Positions 1 to 11,889 of a DNA stretch of 64,000 nt are shown here, piece by piece; within the stretch, counting starts at the first letter, position 1, and the number at the start of each line of letters is the position of its first letter. The translations under genes and the position numbers were made by a program. The notes under the pieces are model-generated. The model made no database searches. It was not told where the DNA came from and was given only the letters and a program-made list of their open reading frames with translations. Origin of the DNA: Pseudorasbora parva (Eukaryota; Chordata; Actinopteri; Cypriniformes; Gobionidae); contig NC_090187.1 of assembly GCF_024679245.1 (NCBI RefSeq), forward strand, positions 3,427,751 to 3,491,750, given 5' to 3'.

Positions 1-970
1 ATTTAATCTACACACCAAACATTTTCCAGATAATTTCTTATTTATTGATTTAAGTTTCTCACCAGTCAACCTGCAGTAATTCTTAACTGTGCTCCAGAGC
101 TGTTGGGGGCAGTAGAGAGACTAATGACGTCGTATCAGTTGTTTAGGAAGATGACGATGTCACTTCCCCGTGGAACACGCCCCCTCAATCGGAGATCCTG
201 CATGACTGGAGTTAAAAGGGAAAACTGTGAAAACACAAGTAAAACAAATGATTATCAGTTTAAACTAAAGGCTGGACTCCATATAGTGTTTCTCACATCT
301 TACTAAAGATCCAGTGATCCATGGATATTGACATGCAGCCAGGAATCTGTTTCCTGACATTTATAATCTGAGCCTGAGCCTATGAGTCTGATTTTGACCC
401 TGGGGAATATAGGTATGTCTATACCTGGGTGATCAATTATATCCATATCATATCGTCTAGCCCTAAAATTATATATAGATCCTTTATTTTTTTCGTGCTT
501 ATTTAAAAACTTCCAATCCTCAGAATATAAAATGGTAAATATTTAACTGATGAGTTGTCAGTACAATTTATAACAATACAATATACAGATTTTACATACA
601 TTTTACCCCAAAATTCAGCGTATTGACAAAAAATGATAACTGCAAATCCACGCTTCGCTGCCTGGAGTCACACTGTTTCTGTGAATTGTAGCGATCCATT
701 TGCTTCTCTTCTCTGTAACTTTTGGCAGTCTGTAAAAATATCCCTCGGATGGATTGGGAAAATGTTATTTTTCTTAGATGTTGCTCAGTTAGTTGTTCAG
801 GGAGTAAGCAAGATTTATGAATTTGGCAAATCATTGTGAAAAAGGAGTTCTTATTACTGAAATAATAGACTTTCAAATAATATATTACTTCAGTGCAAAC
901 AAATATTTTTGGACACTTTACTGCATGTTAATTGACATTAAATGAGACTGTATTATAGTTTAAATTTATA
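1..970. other. Gene-free stretch, nothing recognised
   Basis: Low-complexity AT-rich sequence with only short open frames. No splice-bounded conserved coding block, RNA gene or recognisable repeat was seen. Confidence 0.5.
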
Positions 971-974
971 TTAA

Positions 975-1591
975 AGCTGCACTATATAACTTTTCCGTCC
1001 ACTAGAGGTCACCTTTTCAAAACTAAGGTGTAGTTTGATGATGCCAAGTTTGAGCGCAGAATCTTGGGACATGTGGTCTTCACCTCACAGCCCGTGGGAA
1101 AGAATCAGGACAGGACTCGGGCAGAAATCATGTTGATGGATGAGATTATTAACGTTACTGTAGTGTGAAGCAGGGCAGGAGTGAGTGTTGAGGAGCTGAG
1201 CAAAGTTAATGAGATGAACAACACACACCTCGAGCAGCGGGACTTTTATTATGACACAGTCACCGGCGTCATTTCATCTTCTCTGGTTATGAGTGTGAGG
1301 TAACGCAGCTCTGTTGATCGTATTAGATGACGTTACCCTGTGTGTTCACTCAGGGCTGCTGTGACACTTGTTCACATGCACAAACCGAGGCTAATGCAGA
1401 TATGACGCAATTGACAGACGACTCCCTTAAACGCTATGTTGAGACGTCCCGTGTCCTTGGTTAAAATAGCAATTTTCTCACAATTAGTTGGAAACATTTG
1501 GGATATTGTAAGAGCTCAACTGAACAAACTTTATAACACTGGCCTGGTGGTTTTTGGATATTTTACTGCAAAAATACTACACAATGCACCT
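975..1591. mobile_element. Non-autonomous TTAA-flanked DNA transposon (AGGTGCACTATG family), copy 1
   Basis: The left end reads TTAA then AGCTGCACTATAT; the right end, read in reverse, is TTAA then AGGTGCATTGTGTAG. The termini are therefore inverted repeats flanked on both sides by TTAA (971-974 and 1592-1595). The interior matches a second copy at 47578-48259 along most of its length, in the same orientation, and contains no transposase frame. Target choice and ends fit piggyBac or Kolobok-type non-autonomous elements; the superfamily is inferred. Confidence 0.8.
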
Positions 1592-1743
1592 TTAAATGCA
1601 ATTAGGTAGCAAATAAACTTAAGCATGCTTTCTGACCAAATTAAGTCAGACGTGAGTACATTTTTATATTTATTTTCATAATTCATTCTATCGTCTTTAA
1701 AATATGGTTAAAGTCTATTGTTGCAGAATATACTGATGAATGA

Positions 1744-1814
1744 CTTTTCTCTATACATTTTCTGGGAATTAAGCCCATGACTTTGGCGTTGCTCTACTCG
1801 TTGAGCTACAGGAA
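1744..1814 (-). repeat. tRNA-derived SINE head (tRNA-like sequence)
   Basis: The reverse complement starts TTCCTGTAGCTCAACGAGT, which matches a pol III A box (TRGYNNARNNG), and about 35 bases later has GGGCTTAATTCCC, a decayed B box (GGTTCRANNCC). This is the layout of fish tRNA-derived SINEs. It is too diverged to be a functional tRNA, with an altered B box and no proper acceptor pairing. The 3' boundary of the SINE is not visible. Confidence 0.55.
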
Positions 1815-2948
1815 CGTAACAGAAGTGAGAGCATACGGGGTGAGTGATGATTTATTTCTGCTTGATAAAGCATCAGTAGCAAACAAGAGCTGTATAGCTG
1901 CCAGACAAAGGTTGAATACAATATTATATATTTTTTTAGCAATTACATATATAACAGTTATTTTAAAATGTGTATTACAATGAACAGATACCAGATTTTG
2001 CATAAAATAGTAAATGTCAAAAACACTAATTCATATTCAAGGAGAAAGAAACAGAAATTCATGACAAGCCCCAGGGCTCCAACAGAGCACAACGGTGAGT
2101 GTGAACAGAAAAAAATACAACCACTAAATAACAATTCACCCTTCAATTTAACACAGATTTCACAGTGCTCAAAAAGAAGAAGAAGCACAAATCACTGGGA
2201 ACCACAGGAATATCTCCACCGCCTCACCAGTGCCAGTCATACATATGGAGCCGGCATTGGAAGGAGAGATGACAAGTAAAGCAAAAAGAAAACGATATCA
2301 ATCAAAACATTTACTGTAATATCAACACAATATCTCAGAACTGGGCAATTCACCACAAAAACAAAACAAAAAAAATAAATAGAGTAACAATAGTCATGCT
2401 AGTCCTTTAAAAAAACAAAAATGGATGTAAGAACGAGAGGAATTAAAAATCAACCGGATGGTTCTTCTCTAAAGGAGATCTCTATTAATCAAAACCTCTT
2501 TAGACTGTCTGTCACCAGGCCTATCGCTGTCAATAAACGAGGAGTTCTCAATGACAAAACCCATACATGGAGCTCGCTCATGTCCACATTTCATTAAATG
2601 AAGGTGACCTGATACTAGCACACGCTTCCTCGAGCAATCAATGACTGGATGAGACCAGAGCACGCTCGCTGCTGTGTGTCTACAGTCCGTGCAGACGCAA
2701 ATATTACACCACCACACAGACTTCACACACTTTTGAGGGGACATATGGTTACACGTGGGTTTGGCACTGCGAGGACAATCCTCTGTTCTTCCTGTCTCCC
2801 TGTAGCATTGTCGTAGGCGTCTTACATTACAGACATTACAGTTTCATTACATTACAGTGAATTGCTCTGTTCACATCTAAAGTCCTCATGCAGGACACTG
2901 GCTTGTTCACAGGTGATCAGGGACCCTGGGCAAAGACCTAGTCTCAGA
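1815..2948. other. Gene-free stretch
   Basis: It contains short open frames on both strands (for example 1968-2279 + and 2469-2744 -) without any domain I recognise. No repeat boundaries were identified. Confidence 0.4.
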
Positions 2949-3084
2949 CATTCAGTCATTTTGATGAATCTCATGAAATGGTGTATGTATGATGGACATA
3001 TCATATCATGGATGTTCAGTCATTTTGATGAATGGCGTATGTATGATGGACATATCATATCATGGATGTTCAGTCATTTTGGTA
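2949..3084. repeat. Short tandem duplication, two full units and a partial third
   Basis: The phrase TTCAGTCATTTTGATGAAT followed by a GTATGTATGATGGACATATC block occurs at about 2949 and again at about 3013. A third start (TTCAGTCATTTTGG) is at about 3069. The first unit is longer than the second by a small internal insertion. Confidence 0.8.
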
Positions 3085-4041
3085 CAACTCTTATTTTGTT
3101 TTCACTGAGTTTTCTGCTTTTCCGGTCTCACTTCCCGCCACCTGTTAGTTGTCATGTTTATTCATGAATTATCACTGCCATTTATTGTTTGGCCCTTATC
3201 ATCCTTTGTATTTAGTGTTGTTCTGTTGAGTTATCTAAATAACTTACTTTTCATTCATCTTCGTCTTCCTCTTTGAGCCAACCATGACACATCTGTAAAG
3301 TTTATTCCGATGAAAAAAAAAGTAACAGTATCCTAAAAAAAGATGTTTAGTTAGGAGAGTTTATGGTTTCCAAGTCGGCTCAGTGGAAATCTAATGCAGT
3401 GTATGTTGAATATTCAGCAGCTGAGTGAGCAAAAACAGTGCACATTTCTGTTAGGAGCTTTAGAGAGGGAAGCGATGAGGGAAAATGTAACTGTTGAAGC
3501 AGAAGAACGATACACTTCCACTAAAATATTCAACATATTGTCTGAATGGTATAGGGACACAGCTGAAACAACACAGCATTTTTTTATTGTAACCAGGCAG
3601 TCTGTTAGATCCTTTTGAGTTGTTTTCCAGCAGGAGTTTGTCTGAAGGAATCTTTGACTAACCAATGAAATACCATTTGAATGCAGAAAGTGGAGTGTAA
3701 ATGCAGGGAGTCTGTGGGGAACCTCAGATATTAGTGCTTGAAAGTGCTCACTTCAAAGGAATCTCCTTTTTGTATAAGAGACATCGAGAGCTGATTGTTG
3801 GTTAAGTGGTTTAAAGCAGAAAGACTGCTGAAGACTGAAGCAAAGAAATCAAAATTGCCAGACAGGATTTGCATTTGTGTCAAATGTGGGTGCATTTTTG
3901 TACTTGCTATTTTGTACATACTGTGGATGGGTAGAAATGTGTCTTGTGGTCAGGATCTTGTCATTTACTCCCACACACTTTATAAGGAACAACATCTGCT
4001 TATTTGTGTAGATCTGCTGTAAAATGCAAACAGTATTCTCT

Positions 4042-4043
<2 letters not shown>

Positions 4044-4136
<93 letters not shown>
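4044..4136. repeat. (AT)n microsatellite
   Basis: About 46 uninterrupted AT units abutting a TTAA-family transposon remnant that starts about 12 bases further right. Confidence 0.98.
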
Positions 4137-4140
<4 letters not shown>

Positions 4141-4148
4141 GGGATATA

Positions 4149-4353
4149 TGGGATAGTTCACCCAAAAATGAAAATTTATGATGTTTATCTGCTTAATTCG
4201 AATTAGACCCCATTGACATGCATTATACGAGCGGCAGTTGGAGATAAAAATCTTCATTTGTGTTCTCCTGAAGAAACAAACACACCTACATGTTGATGCC
4301 CTGGGGGTCAGCAGATCAACATCACAGGCTCATTTTTGGGTGAACGATCCCTT
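4149..4353. mobile_element. GGGATAGTTCACCC-family non-autonomous DNA transposon remnant
   Basis: The left terminus is GGGATAGTTCACCCAAAAATG. The right terminus is CATTTTTGGGTGAACGATCCC and is followed by TTAA, so the ends are inverted repeats. The family is very common in cyprinids, and further copies lie at 16220, 17499, 48330 and 55326. Confidence 0.75.
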
Positions 4354-4814
4354 TTAAAGATTGGTCTACTTCAAAATGAAAACAATTTACTCACCCTCAT
4401 CTCATCCAAGATGTTCATGTCTTTCTTTCGTCAGTCGAATAAAAAAAATTACAGGATTTTTGTTCATAATGAACTTCATTGGGAACCAACGGTTGAAGGT
4501 CCAAATTATAGTTTGAAAGGAAGAGCTTCAGAGGCTGAGGAGAATTAGGATATAGCAAAAAAAAAAAAAAAAAAAAAAAAAACTTTTGTTAGTTAGGTAA
4601 ATAAAAAAAGAACGCATGCACCTAATTTTGCCACCTGCAGCTGAAGCAGTGTGAAGGATGAACATTGCAGTACTGTAACAGAAGTATACTGTCTTAAAGA
4701 GTAAGTGTTCATGCTGTCTTAACATTTTAAGTTCAATCAACTTAAGTTGTCACTTACTACATCTTCACATTTTAAGCTGACTAAACTTAACATTTTAAGC
4801 CGACATGAATACTG

Positions 4815-5060
4815 AGGCCTGCTTTCACAGACAGGGTTTAGATTAAGCGCTGGTTCAATAAGGATGTTAAAGTAGCTTTTATAAGCGTGCCTTAGAAAAA
4901 CACATTACTGATGTGGATCTTGACACAAAACAATGACACCGACATATTTTAAGATATTTCAGTTATTCAGTTCAATATTTTAGATTTAAGGTTGCTTTCA
5001 CTTAAAACTGCTCAAACATGCATTTTAGTCTGGGACTATAAACTGAAACCGTGCATTCGT
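4815..5060. mobile_element. GGTTTCACAGACA-family DNA transposon remnant, copy A
   Basis: It contains CTTTCACAGACAGGGTTTAG at its left and GGGACTATAAACTGAAACC at its right, with blocks such as GACACAAAACAATGACA between. The same components occur in copy B at 23905-24066. Ends are degenerate inverted repeats and there is no coding capacity. Confidence 0.55.
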
Positions 5061-5839
5061 TATTATTATTATTATTATTATTTTTTTTTAATTATATTTT
5101 ATGCTCAATTAGCTAAATATATTTTTGCTTATTCCATATAGCATTCCTTAACCCATTTTTGTAATTATATATAATTATAATTTATAAATACTTATTATAA
5201 TTACAATATAAGTATATTTTAAAAATATTTTAAATCAATATAAAAGTATATTTTTGTTATATTATTTTGTTTAAAATGTTTTTTTATTTGATTTGTTTTG
5301 TTATTTTAGGACAAAAGGCTAAATAATAATAATAATAATAAAGAATAGAAAAATGTTGCTTTGGTAAAATGTTATTTAATATTTTACTAAGGACATTCAT
5401 CTCTTTGTTGTTGTTTTTTTCCATGCAACATCACTAGGAAAGTTTGCTTCACATTTGATGTACCCTTTTGGGTCACGCTAAATATATATTTCTCTTTTTT
5501 CTTCCTCAAAAGGAAAATATCATATTTGCTGTTATAACATACCCTTCAAACCTCATTGTTGAGTGTTTTTGTTAGCGTCATTTGCAGCACTGGTTTGTTG
5601 CAATATTCACCACTTTCTTTTTTTGGAGTGTTTTTGTTTTGTTATGGAATGAGAAGAGTTCGCCCAGTTTGGCCCCCAGTGCATCATTGGTGGTTCTGGA
5701 ACATTTCTGAAGGTCTTCATAAAGTCCTCGGTGAAACACACATTCGGAAAAGTTGATTGGATTTACCTCAAGTTGAGCGACTCTAGGTTTGCAAAGAAAT
5801 CGATTTATCATGGGTGTGTGAGAAGTCCTTACACACATA

Positions 5840-5960
5840 TACACTGTTCAAAAGTTTGGGATCTGGAAGATTTTTGAAGTTTTGGCTGCTGATGGTTCAG
5901 CTTTGCCATCACAGAAATAAATCGAAATACATTTATTAAAAATAAAAAAAGCCTACTAAA
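5840..5960. repeat. CACTGTTCAAAAGTTTGG-family repeat fragment
   Basis: CACTGTTCAAAAGTTTGGG followed by a block with TTTGCCATCACAGAAATAAA is the left part of a widespread cyprinid interspersed repeat. A related right part is at 57270-57480. Classification rests on recognition only. Confidence 0.55.
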
Positions 5961-6011
5961 TTATTATAATTTTTTTAATTTTCCTTTGGTCATGGCTTAT
6001 AGATATATAAG

Positions 6012-6201
<190 letters not shown>

Positions 6202-6814
6202 GTTAGTTTTTCTTTTATTTTGCATGTTTCTCACTACCACTACTTTTATTATGAAACAGTTAATTGTGTTTTATTAACCTTAAATTGAATAAAACCATTT
6301 AACAATTAACACATGAAAATAAACAGAACATTTCACATCACCCTATTTACTTAATGCACTCTTATTTTAAATGATTCACCAGTGCATGTTTTTCCAAAGA
6401 AAGACCATAAATAAATTGTGTCATTGTTACTAGTTGCAGTAGTTATTTTCCATTCCATGGCAAACAGATATAAAACACAATACATCAGAAGAAAAGTGAA
6501 ATGGCGTTTAAAATAAACACAGAAAAATAATACATCACTAAAAATAATCTGCAGGCGAAAACCCTTGACACAAGGATTTCAAATGTTTGACATAAACTAT
6601 GATGCACATTTTCCTATTGAGGTGCACGAAGGGAAAAATAAATAAATAACACGGCCCAGGGGAATGTTATAACATCAAATACAAAGTTCATTTTCCTATT
6701 GACATTGTAAGGTAGTAACTAGCAAATGCACTTACATCTTTGTTTGTTCATAAAAAAATAAAATTAAAATTCACAGTGATGCTGAAGCCATGGTTTTGAA
6801 TCTCAGAGAATAGT

Positions 6815-6960
6815 CACGTCACGTCACCTTTATCTCTATAGCGCTTTATACACTACAGTGAGTTTTAAAAGCAGCTTTACAGTAAAATAACAATTCGAGG
6901 ATGCAAACAGAATTAAATTCTGCCTTAAAGCAGCTCTGAAAACAAGACACTCATTCATTT
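6815..6960. repeat. Interspersed repeat fragment (CACCTTTATCTCTATAGCGC)
   Basis: The motif CACCTTTATCTCTATAGCGCT with downstream AAAGCAGCTTTACAGTAAAAT resembles the 3' part of common teleost retroposons (LINE- or SINE-like tails). No coding sequence is present. Confidence 0.45.
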
Positions 6961-7031
6961 GTTGAAATAAGATTCATTTCGGTCAAATAACTGTGTGGCT
7001 CAAGTACATCAATTATGAAATGAGATAAATA

Positions 7032-7399
7032 TTATTTAGAAAAAAAGTTACCTGGTTGCCTTAAAATTTTGAGTTCATTGAAATAAAAATGTTGTGTTAA
7101 TAGAATGAATTTTTTTGAGATTCGACAACCTTTATTAAAATACTATTAAGAGATTTTGTAAGCATATTGGGTAATTGTGTGTGTTTTATTTCTGATGACG
7201 CAGTGAAATGCTGTTTTCATGATTTATCTAATTTTTTTATGTGGTTCAGATACAAAAATATTTTGAGTTTCTATTTATTAAACACATTTCCTTCATTGTA
7301 TCAATTCAATTTTAATTTCAATAAACTCAACATTTTAAGGCAACCAGGTTACTTATTTTTTCAAGTTAAACCAACAAAAACCAACATTTTTTTTACAGT
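7032..7399 (+). mobile_element. ACTGTAAAAAAAT-type MITE with long inverted repeats, copy 1
   Basis: The left end carries AAAAAAAGTTACCTGGTTGCC and the right end AGGCAACCAGGTTACTTATT with TTTTTTTTACAGT, i.e. long terminal inverted repeats. The body contains GCATATTGGGTAATTGTGTG and is closely matched by copy 2 at 32947-33323 in direct orientation. The left ACTGT tip is missing here. No transposase is present. Confidence 0.85.
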
Positions 7400-7652
7400 T
7401 CTGCAGAAAACAGTGATGTCATTGTCCAGCGCAGGTCAGTTGTGTCAATAATACGGCTGAATGTTAAGTAAGTAAGCCAGAGGTCTGGTTCTTGTGTTAT
7501 TAGCTGATGATCTGTGCCAATGCCTTTACAGGGGGTTCCATAATATATAGCATAAACTCGAACTTTCAGAAAACTTTATTGATTTGAGCAGGGCAAACTT
7601 AAACTAATTTGTTCAGTTAAATTAACTGGTATGAATATTTATAACTTCCAGC

Positions 7653-9497
7653 CCCACTTTATATTAGATGGCCTTAACTACTATTTACTTACATCAAAAC
7701 ATTAATACAATGTACTTATTGTGTTCATATTGTATTGCAAATCACTTTTGCTAATATTGAGATAATGAGGATGTGTGGTGGTAATGGTAAGTTTAAAGTA
7801 AAGTAAAGAAAAGTAAAGGGTAAAGTAAAGGGTATAGGGTAGAGTTAGGGTCAGGTGTGGTGGGATGGGTCAGTTTAAAGGTAGGGTTAGGGTCAGGTGT
7901 GGTGGGATAGGTACGTTTAAAGGTAGAGTTAGGGTCAGGTATGGTGGGATGGGATGGGTACGTTTAAAGGTAGGGTTAGGGTCAGGTGAGGTGGGATGGG
8001 GACGTTTAAAGGTAGGGTTAGGGTCAGGTGTGGTGGGATGGGATGGGTACGTTTAAAGGTAGGGTTAGGGTCAGGTGTGGTGGGATGGGTACGTTTAAAG
8101 GTAGGGTTAGGGTCAGGTGAGGTGGGATGGGGACGTTTAAAGGTGGGGTTAGGGTCAGGTGTGGTGGGATGGGTACATTTAAAGGTAGGGTTAGGGTCAG
8201 GTGTGGTTGGATGGGTACGTTTAAAGGTAGGGTTAGGGTCAGGTGTGGTTGGATGGGTACGTTTAAAGGTAGGGTTAGGGTCAGGTGTGGTGGGATGGGA
8301 TGGGTACGTTTAAAGGTAGGGTTAGGGTCAGGTGTGGTGGGATGGGGACGTTTAAAGGTAGGGTTAGGGTCAGGTGAGGTGGGATGGGGACGTTTAAAGG
8401 TAGGGTTAGGGTCAGGTGTGGTGGGATGGGGACGTTTAAAGGTAGGGTTAGGGTCAGGTGAGGTGGGATGGGGACGTTTAAAGGTAGGGTTAGGGTCAGG
8501 TGTGGTGGGATGGGATGGGTACGTTTAAAGGTAGGGTTAGGGTCAGGTATGGTGGGATGGGATGGGTACGTTTAAAGGTAGGGTTAGGGTCAGGCGAGGT
8601 GGGATGGGTACGTTTAAAGGTAGGGTTAGGGTCAGGTATGGTGGGATGGGATGGGTACGTTTAAAGGTAGGGTTAGGGTCAGGTGAGGTGGGATGGGGAC
8701 GTTTAAAGGTAGGGTTAGGGTCAGGTGTGGTGGGATGGGGACGTTTAAAGGTAGGGTTAGGGTCAGGTGTGGTGGGATGGGGACGTTTAAAGGTAGGGTT
8801 AGGGTCAGGTGTGGTGGGATGGGGACGTGTAAAGGTAGGGTTAGGGTCAGGTGTGGTGGGATGGGGACGTGTAAAGGTAGGGTTAGGGTCAGGTGTGGTG
8901 GGATGGGGACGTTTAAAGGTAGGGTTAGGGTCAGGTATGGTGGGATGGGATGGGTACGTTTAAAGGTAGGGTTAGGGTAAGGTGAGGTGGGATGGGTACG
9001 TTTAAAGGTAGGGTTAGGGTCAAGTGTGGTGGGATGGGGACGTTTAAAGGTAGGGTTAGGGTCAGGTGTGGTGGGATGGGGACGTTTAAAGGTAGGGTTA
9101 GGGTCAGGTGTGGTGGGATGGGGACGTTTAAAGGTAGGGATAGGGTCAGGTGAGGTGGGATGGGGACGTTTAAAGGTAGGGATAGGGTCAGGTGAGGTGG
9201 GATGGGTACGTTTAAAGGTAGGGTTAGGGTCAGGTGTGGTGGGATGGGTACGTTTAAAGGTAGGGTTAGGGTCAGGTGTGGTGGGATGGGTACGTTTAAA
9301 GGTAGGGTTAGGTGTAAGCGAGGTGTCAACAGTGTAATAAATGTACTTACAGAAATTAATTACAAATGCAATTAAATTCAGATAAAAAAAATATTCAAGT
9401 ACAATGTAAACATGTATGTACACAATAAGTGCATTGTATGAAATGATTAATTAAAATGCGAGTACATAGTAGTTAAGGCCACCTAATGTAAAGTGGG
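7653..9497. mobile_element. DNA transposon (CCCACTTTAYATTAGRTGG termini) with a minisatellite interior
   Basis: The left end reads CCCACTTTATATTAGATGG then CCTTAACTACTATTTACT. The right end, reverse-complemented, reads CCCACTTTACATTAGGTGG then CCTTAACTACTATGTACT. Subterminal blocks (ACAATGYACTTATTGTG) are also inverted copies. The interior is replaced by a long tandem array (7840-9311). No transposase frame is present. Confidence 0.8.
7840..9311. repeat. 42-bp minisatellite with TTAGGG, about 34 units
   Basis: The unit contains GTTTAAAGGTAGGGTTAGGG and TCAGGTGTGGTGGGATGGGG. Most units are 42 bases; a 47-base variant carries an extra GATGG. Because 42 is a multiple of three, reading frames stay open on both strands for hundreds of bases, giving false repetitive ORFs. 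Variants (GTGTGG, GTGAGG, GTATGG; GGGGACG against GGGTACG) are interspersed, as expected for unequal exchange or slippage. Confidence 0.97.
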
Positions 9498-9639
9498 TCC
9501 AAACTTTCTTTTTCCTTTGAGTTCACAGCACTGACATTTCAAGTAAATAACAATAAAATATATTTATAAAGCACATTTAAACACAAAGTGTTGTACAAAA
9601 CAGATCTACACAAAAATAATTACAGTTTTCCAAACGCTA

Positions 9640-9945
9640 AAGAATAAAAGTACGATTTAAGAGAAGATTTAAAAATGTCCAATGAAGGAGCAGACCTCAC
9701 TTGGGTCCTGCCACAGTAAAGGCCCGATCACCCTCTGATTTATACCGTCACGAGCCACAGAGCAAGATCTAAGTGCACGGCCAGACAGCGCCTTATATAC
9801 AAACAGAAGGATTTTAAAATCAACTCTAAATTTAATGTGAAGCCAGTGAAGAGATTCTAAAATAGGGGTGACGTGGCCCCTCTTTTTAGACCCAGTCAGC
9901 AGTCTAGCAGCAGCACTTTGAACAACTTGCAATCCTAATAATGAA
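9640..9945 (-). pseudogene. LINE reverse-transcriptase C-terminal fragment
   Basis: The minus-strand frame (9669-9932) includes VVQSAAARLLTGSKKRGHVT and SLHWLHIKFRVDFKILLFVY. This is the recognisable end of the polymerase region of fish L2/CR1-like non-LTR retrotransposons (usual form: QNAAARLLT, then HITPVLxSLHWLPVKFRIDFKIL). It lacks the catalytic palm region and is a dead fragment. A more N-terminal RT piece in the same orientation is at 11890-12385. Confidence 0.75.
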
Positions 9946-10184
9946 GACTGAAGAAGAGCAGAATAAAGAGAGTTGCAGTAATCTAATCGTGATTATACAA
10001 GAGCATGAATCACAAATGTTAGACCTTTGCTTGAAAGGAGATGCTTCAGTTTTGCTTAAATGTAAAAATCTTCCTCTAATAACAGAACTAATTTGATAAT
10101 CAAAAAAGAGTGAAGAGTCAAAGATCACTCGGATAACTGTTTCATTGGTTTGTGTTGTATGAAATCATTTCCTTTAGTTTAGAA

Positions 10185-10265
10185 TAACTTTAGTTGAACT
10201 GAAACTGGGCTGGAATGATTTGCCAATGGCACTCGAAAGGGAGAGTAAATGCTAGTGTTATATAA
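10185..10265. repeat. Dispersed repeat fragment shared with 54110-54200
   Basis: ACTGAAACTGGGCTGG followed by a tract ending CGAAAGGGAGAGTAAATGCT recurs at 54110-54200 as ACTGAAACTGGGCTTGG and CGAAAGGGAGAGTGAACGCT. It is part of an ACTGT-ended element family; boundaries are unclear. Confidence 0.5.
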
Positions 10266-10510
10266 TTTATTATATAAAGTTTTTTGTTTATTTGTTTTTT
10301 TTACAAGATCAATGGTAAGGGATATTAATATTTTGTTATGCTAATTTAGAAGAGTTTCTGTTAATGTGGGTTTTTGGCGTATGCTGTTTGGGAGCAGGTA
10401 CTTTGTGTGTTTTAAGTGCTATACAATATTAGATTAGAAAGTTGGCATTTTCTGGATTAGTTTTTTTTTATAGCTGGCAAATCTTTATTAACCTAAACAT
10501 ATCTCATTAA

Positions 10511-11721
10511 AGGGGGGGTGAAACACTCAGTTTCAGTCAATCTCATGTCAATCTTGAGTACCTATAGAGTAGTATTGCATATCATATCTCCGAAAAGTCT
10601 TTAGTTTTATTATATTTATAAAAGAAATATGGGCTGTACCGAGTCTTTCCGGAAAAAACCGAGCGCCTGGAGGCGTATCGTGTGGGCGGAGCTAAAGAAT
10701 GACGAATGTGCACAAAGCGGTGACGTCCTCAAGCGAGGAGAAACCCATCTATCTCAGCTAATACAGATAATGATCCACAATCAAATCTGAGGCTGAAATA
10801 AATTGAACAGGAGAAACGGCAACATCAGGACGTCCGTCTCTGTGGTATGGACTGTATTTAGGGGCCTTTGTGTGTCTTTACGCGCAGTTTATGAGGACAT
10901 GATTCGGTTTATGGACTATTGTATGTGACTAGACCTTAGAGATAGCAAGCAAAACGGTTTTGCACGTCAGAGTCAGACTAGTGTTATACAGAACAACAAT
11001 GGAGTAACCGTTAGAGCATTTGAATGACGAAGCACGCGATCGTATCGTTTACTGATGTTTACTCATGCGACGGTAGCCAATAGCAGAGACATTTGAAGTT
11101 GATTTACTCACCGGCTGCTTCCAAAGCAGGACATTACCTTTATCGCTGGGACCGCTCCGTCAAAAACACACTTCTTTGGTATGATTTGGTGAAGTCCTGT
11201 GACAGCAGTGACCGTGGAAATCCATTTTGCGACGCGACTGAAGCGATGCCTTGAAGCTTCCCGTCATTTCTGCGTTCAAATCGGTTCAAATGCAGCGCTG
11301 CCTTCCCGGAATGCTGTGCTGAAGCGTTGAAGTCGCTCGACGTCACCCATAGGAATAAAGTGGAGCGCGGCGCGTCATAAGTGTTCACGGACGACTGGAT
11401 CTGCACCTGAGAGACTGTTTACAGCGTGCATTTCCTCTCTCCCTCTAGTCACGCGCGCGCGCACCCTACCGGGAGAAGAGCCCGTACGGCCCATACAAGG
11501 ACCTTCCGATCTATTTAACGTCAAGTAGACCCATACTCGAAAAAAACTCTCCGAAACTTGTGAGAAACCGGAAGGAGTATTTTTGACACGGAAATACTCC
11601 ATCAAACGTCCAACATTAGTTTTTGAAACTTTGTCTATGTTTAGGATGGGAATCCAAGCCTTTAACAGTGGAAAAAGCTCAGTATGCATGAAACAGCATT
11701 TCACCCCCCCCCCCCCCCCCT
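10511..11721. mobile_element. TTAA-flanked non-autonomous DNA transposon (AGGGGGGGTGAAA family)
   Basis: TTAA at 10507-10510 precedes AGGGGGGGTGAAACACTCAG. The right end, reversed, is TTAA then A plus a long G run then TGAAATGCTGTTTCATGC. A 17-base C run sits at the right terminus. The interior is GC-richer than the surroundings and has no transposase frame. It is a well-known kind of cyprinid repeat, about 1.2 kb. Confidence 0.8.
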
Positions 11722-11889
11722 TTAAACTTTTCTGTGCTTTGGTAATTTATTAGGGTTTACAGTAAAGTAACTAATTTGATTTGCAAGAACTTAAGATAAG
11801 TGAATTAACTAAATCGTTTATGTTAATTACTATTAAATCTTGATAGTTCTGTTTAATTAAACGTAACTAATTACTCCACATTGTTAGAG

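Noticed and set aside
1744..1814. Functional tRNA gene
   Set aside because: The A box is good but the B box is altered and acceptor stem pairing is not evident; better explained as a SINE head.
7840..9311. True telomere or subtelomere
   Set aside because: TTAGGG is only part of a 42-bp unit and the array is bounded by transposon inverted repeats, with single-copy genes on the same contig further in.
7865..9423. Long Gly/Val- or Pro/Leu-rich open frames on both strands
   Set aside because: They arise because the 42-bp minisatellite unit is a multiple of three and lacks stops; not a gene.
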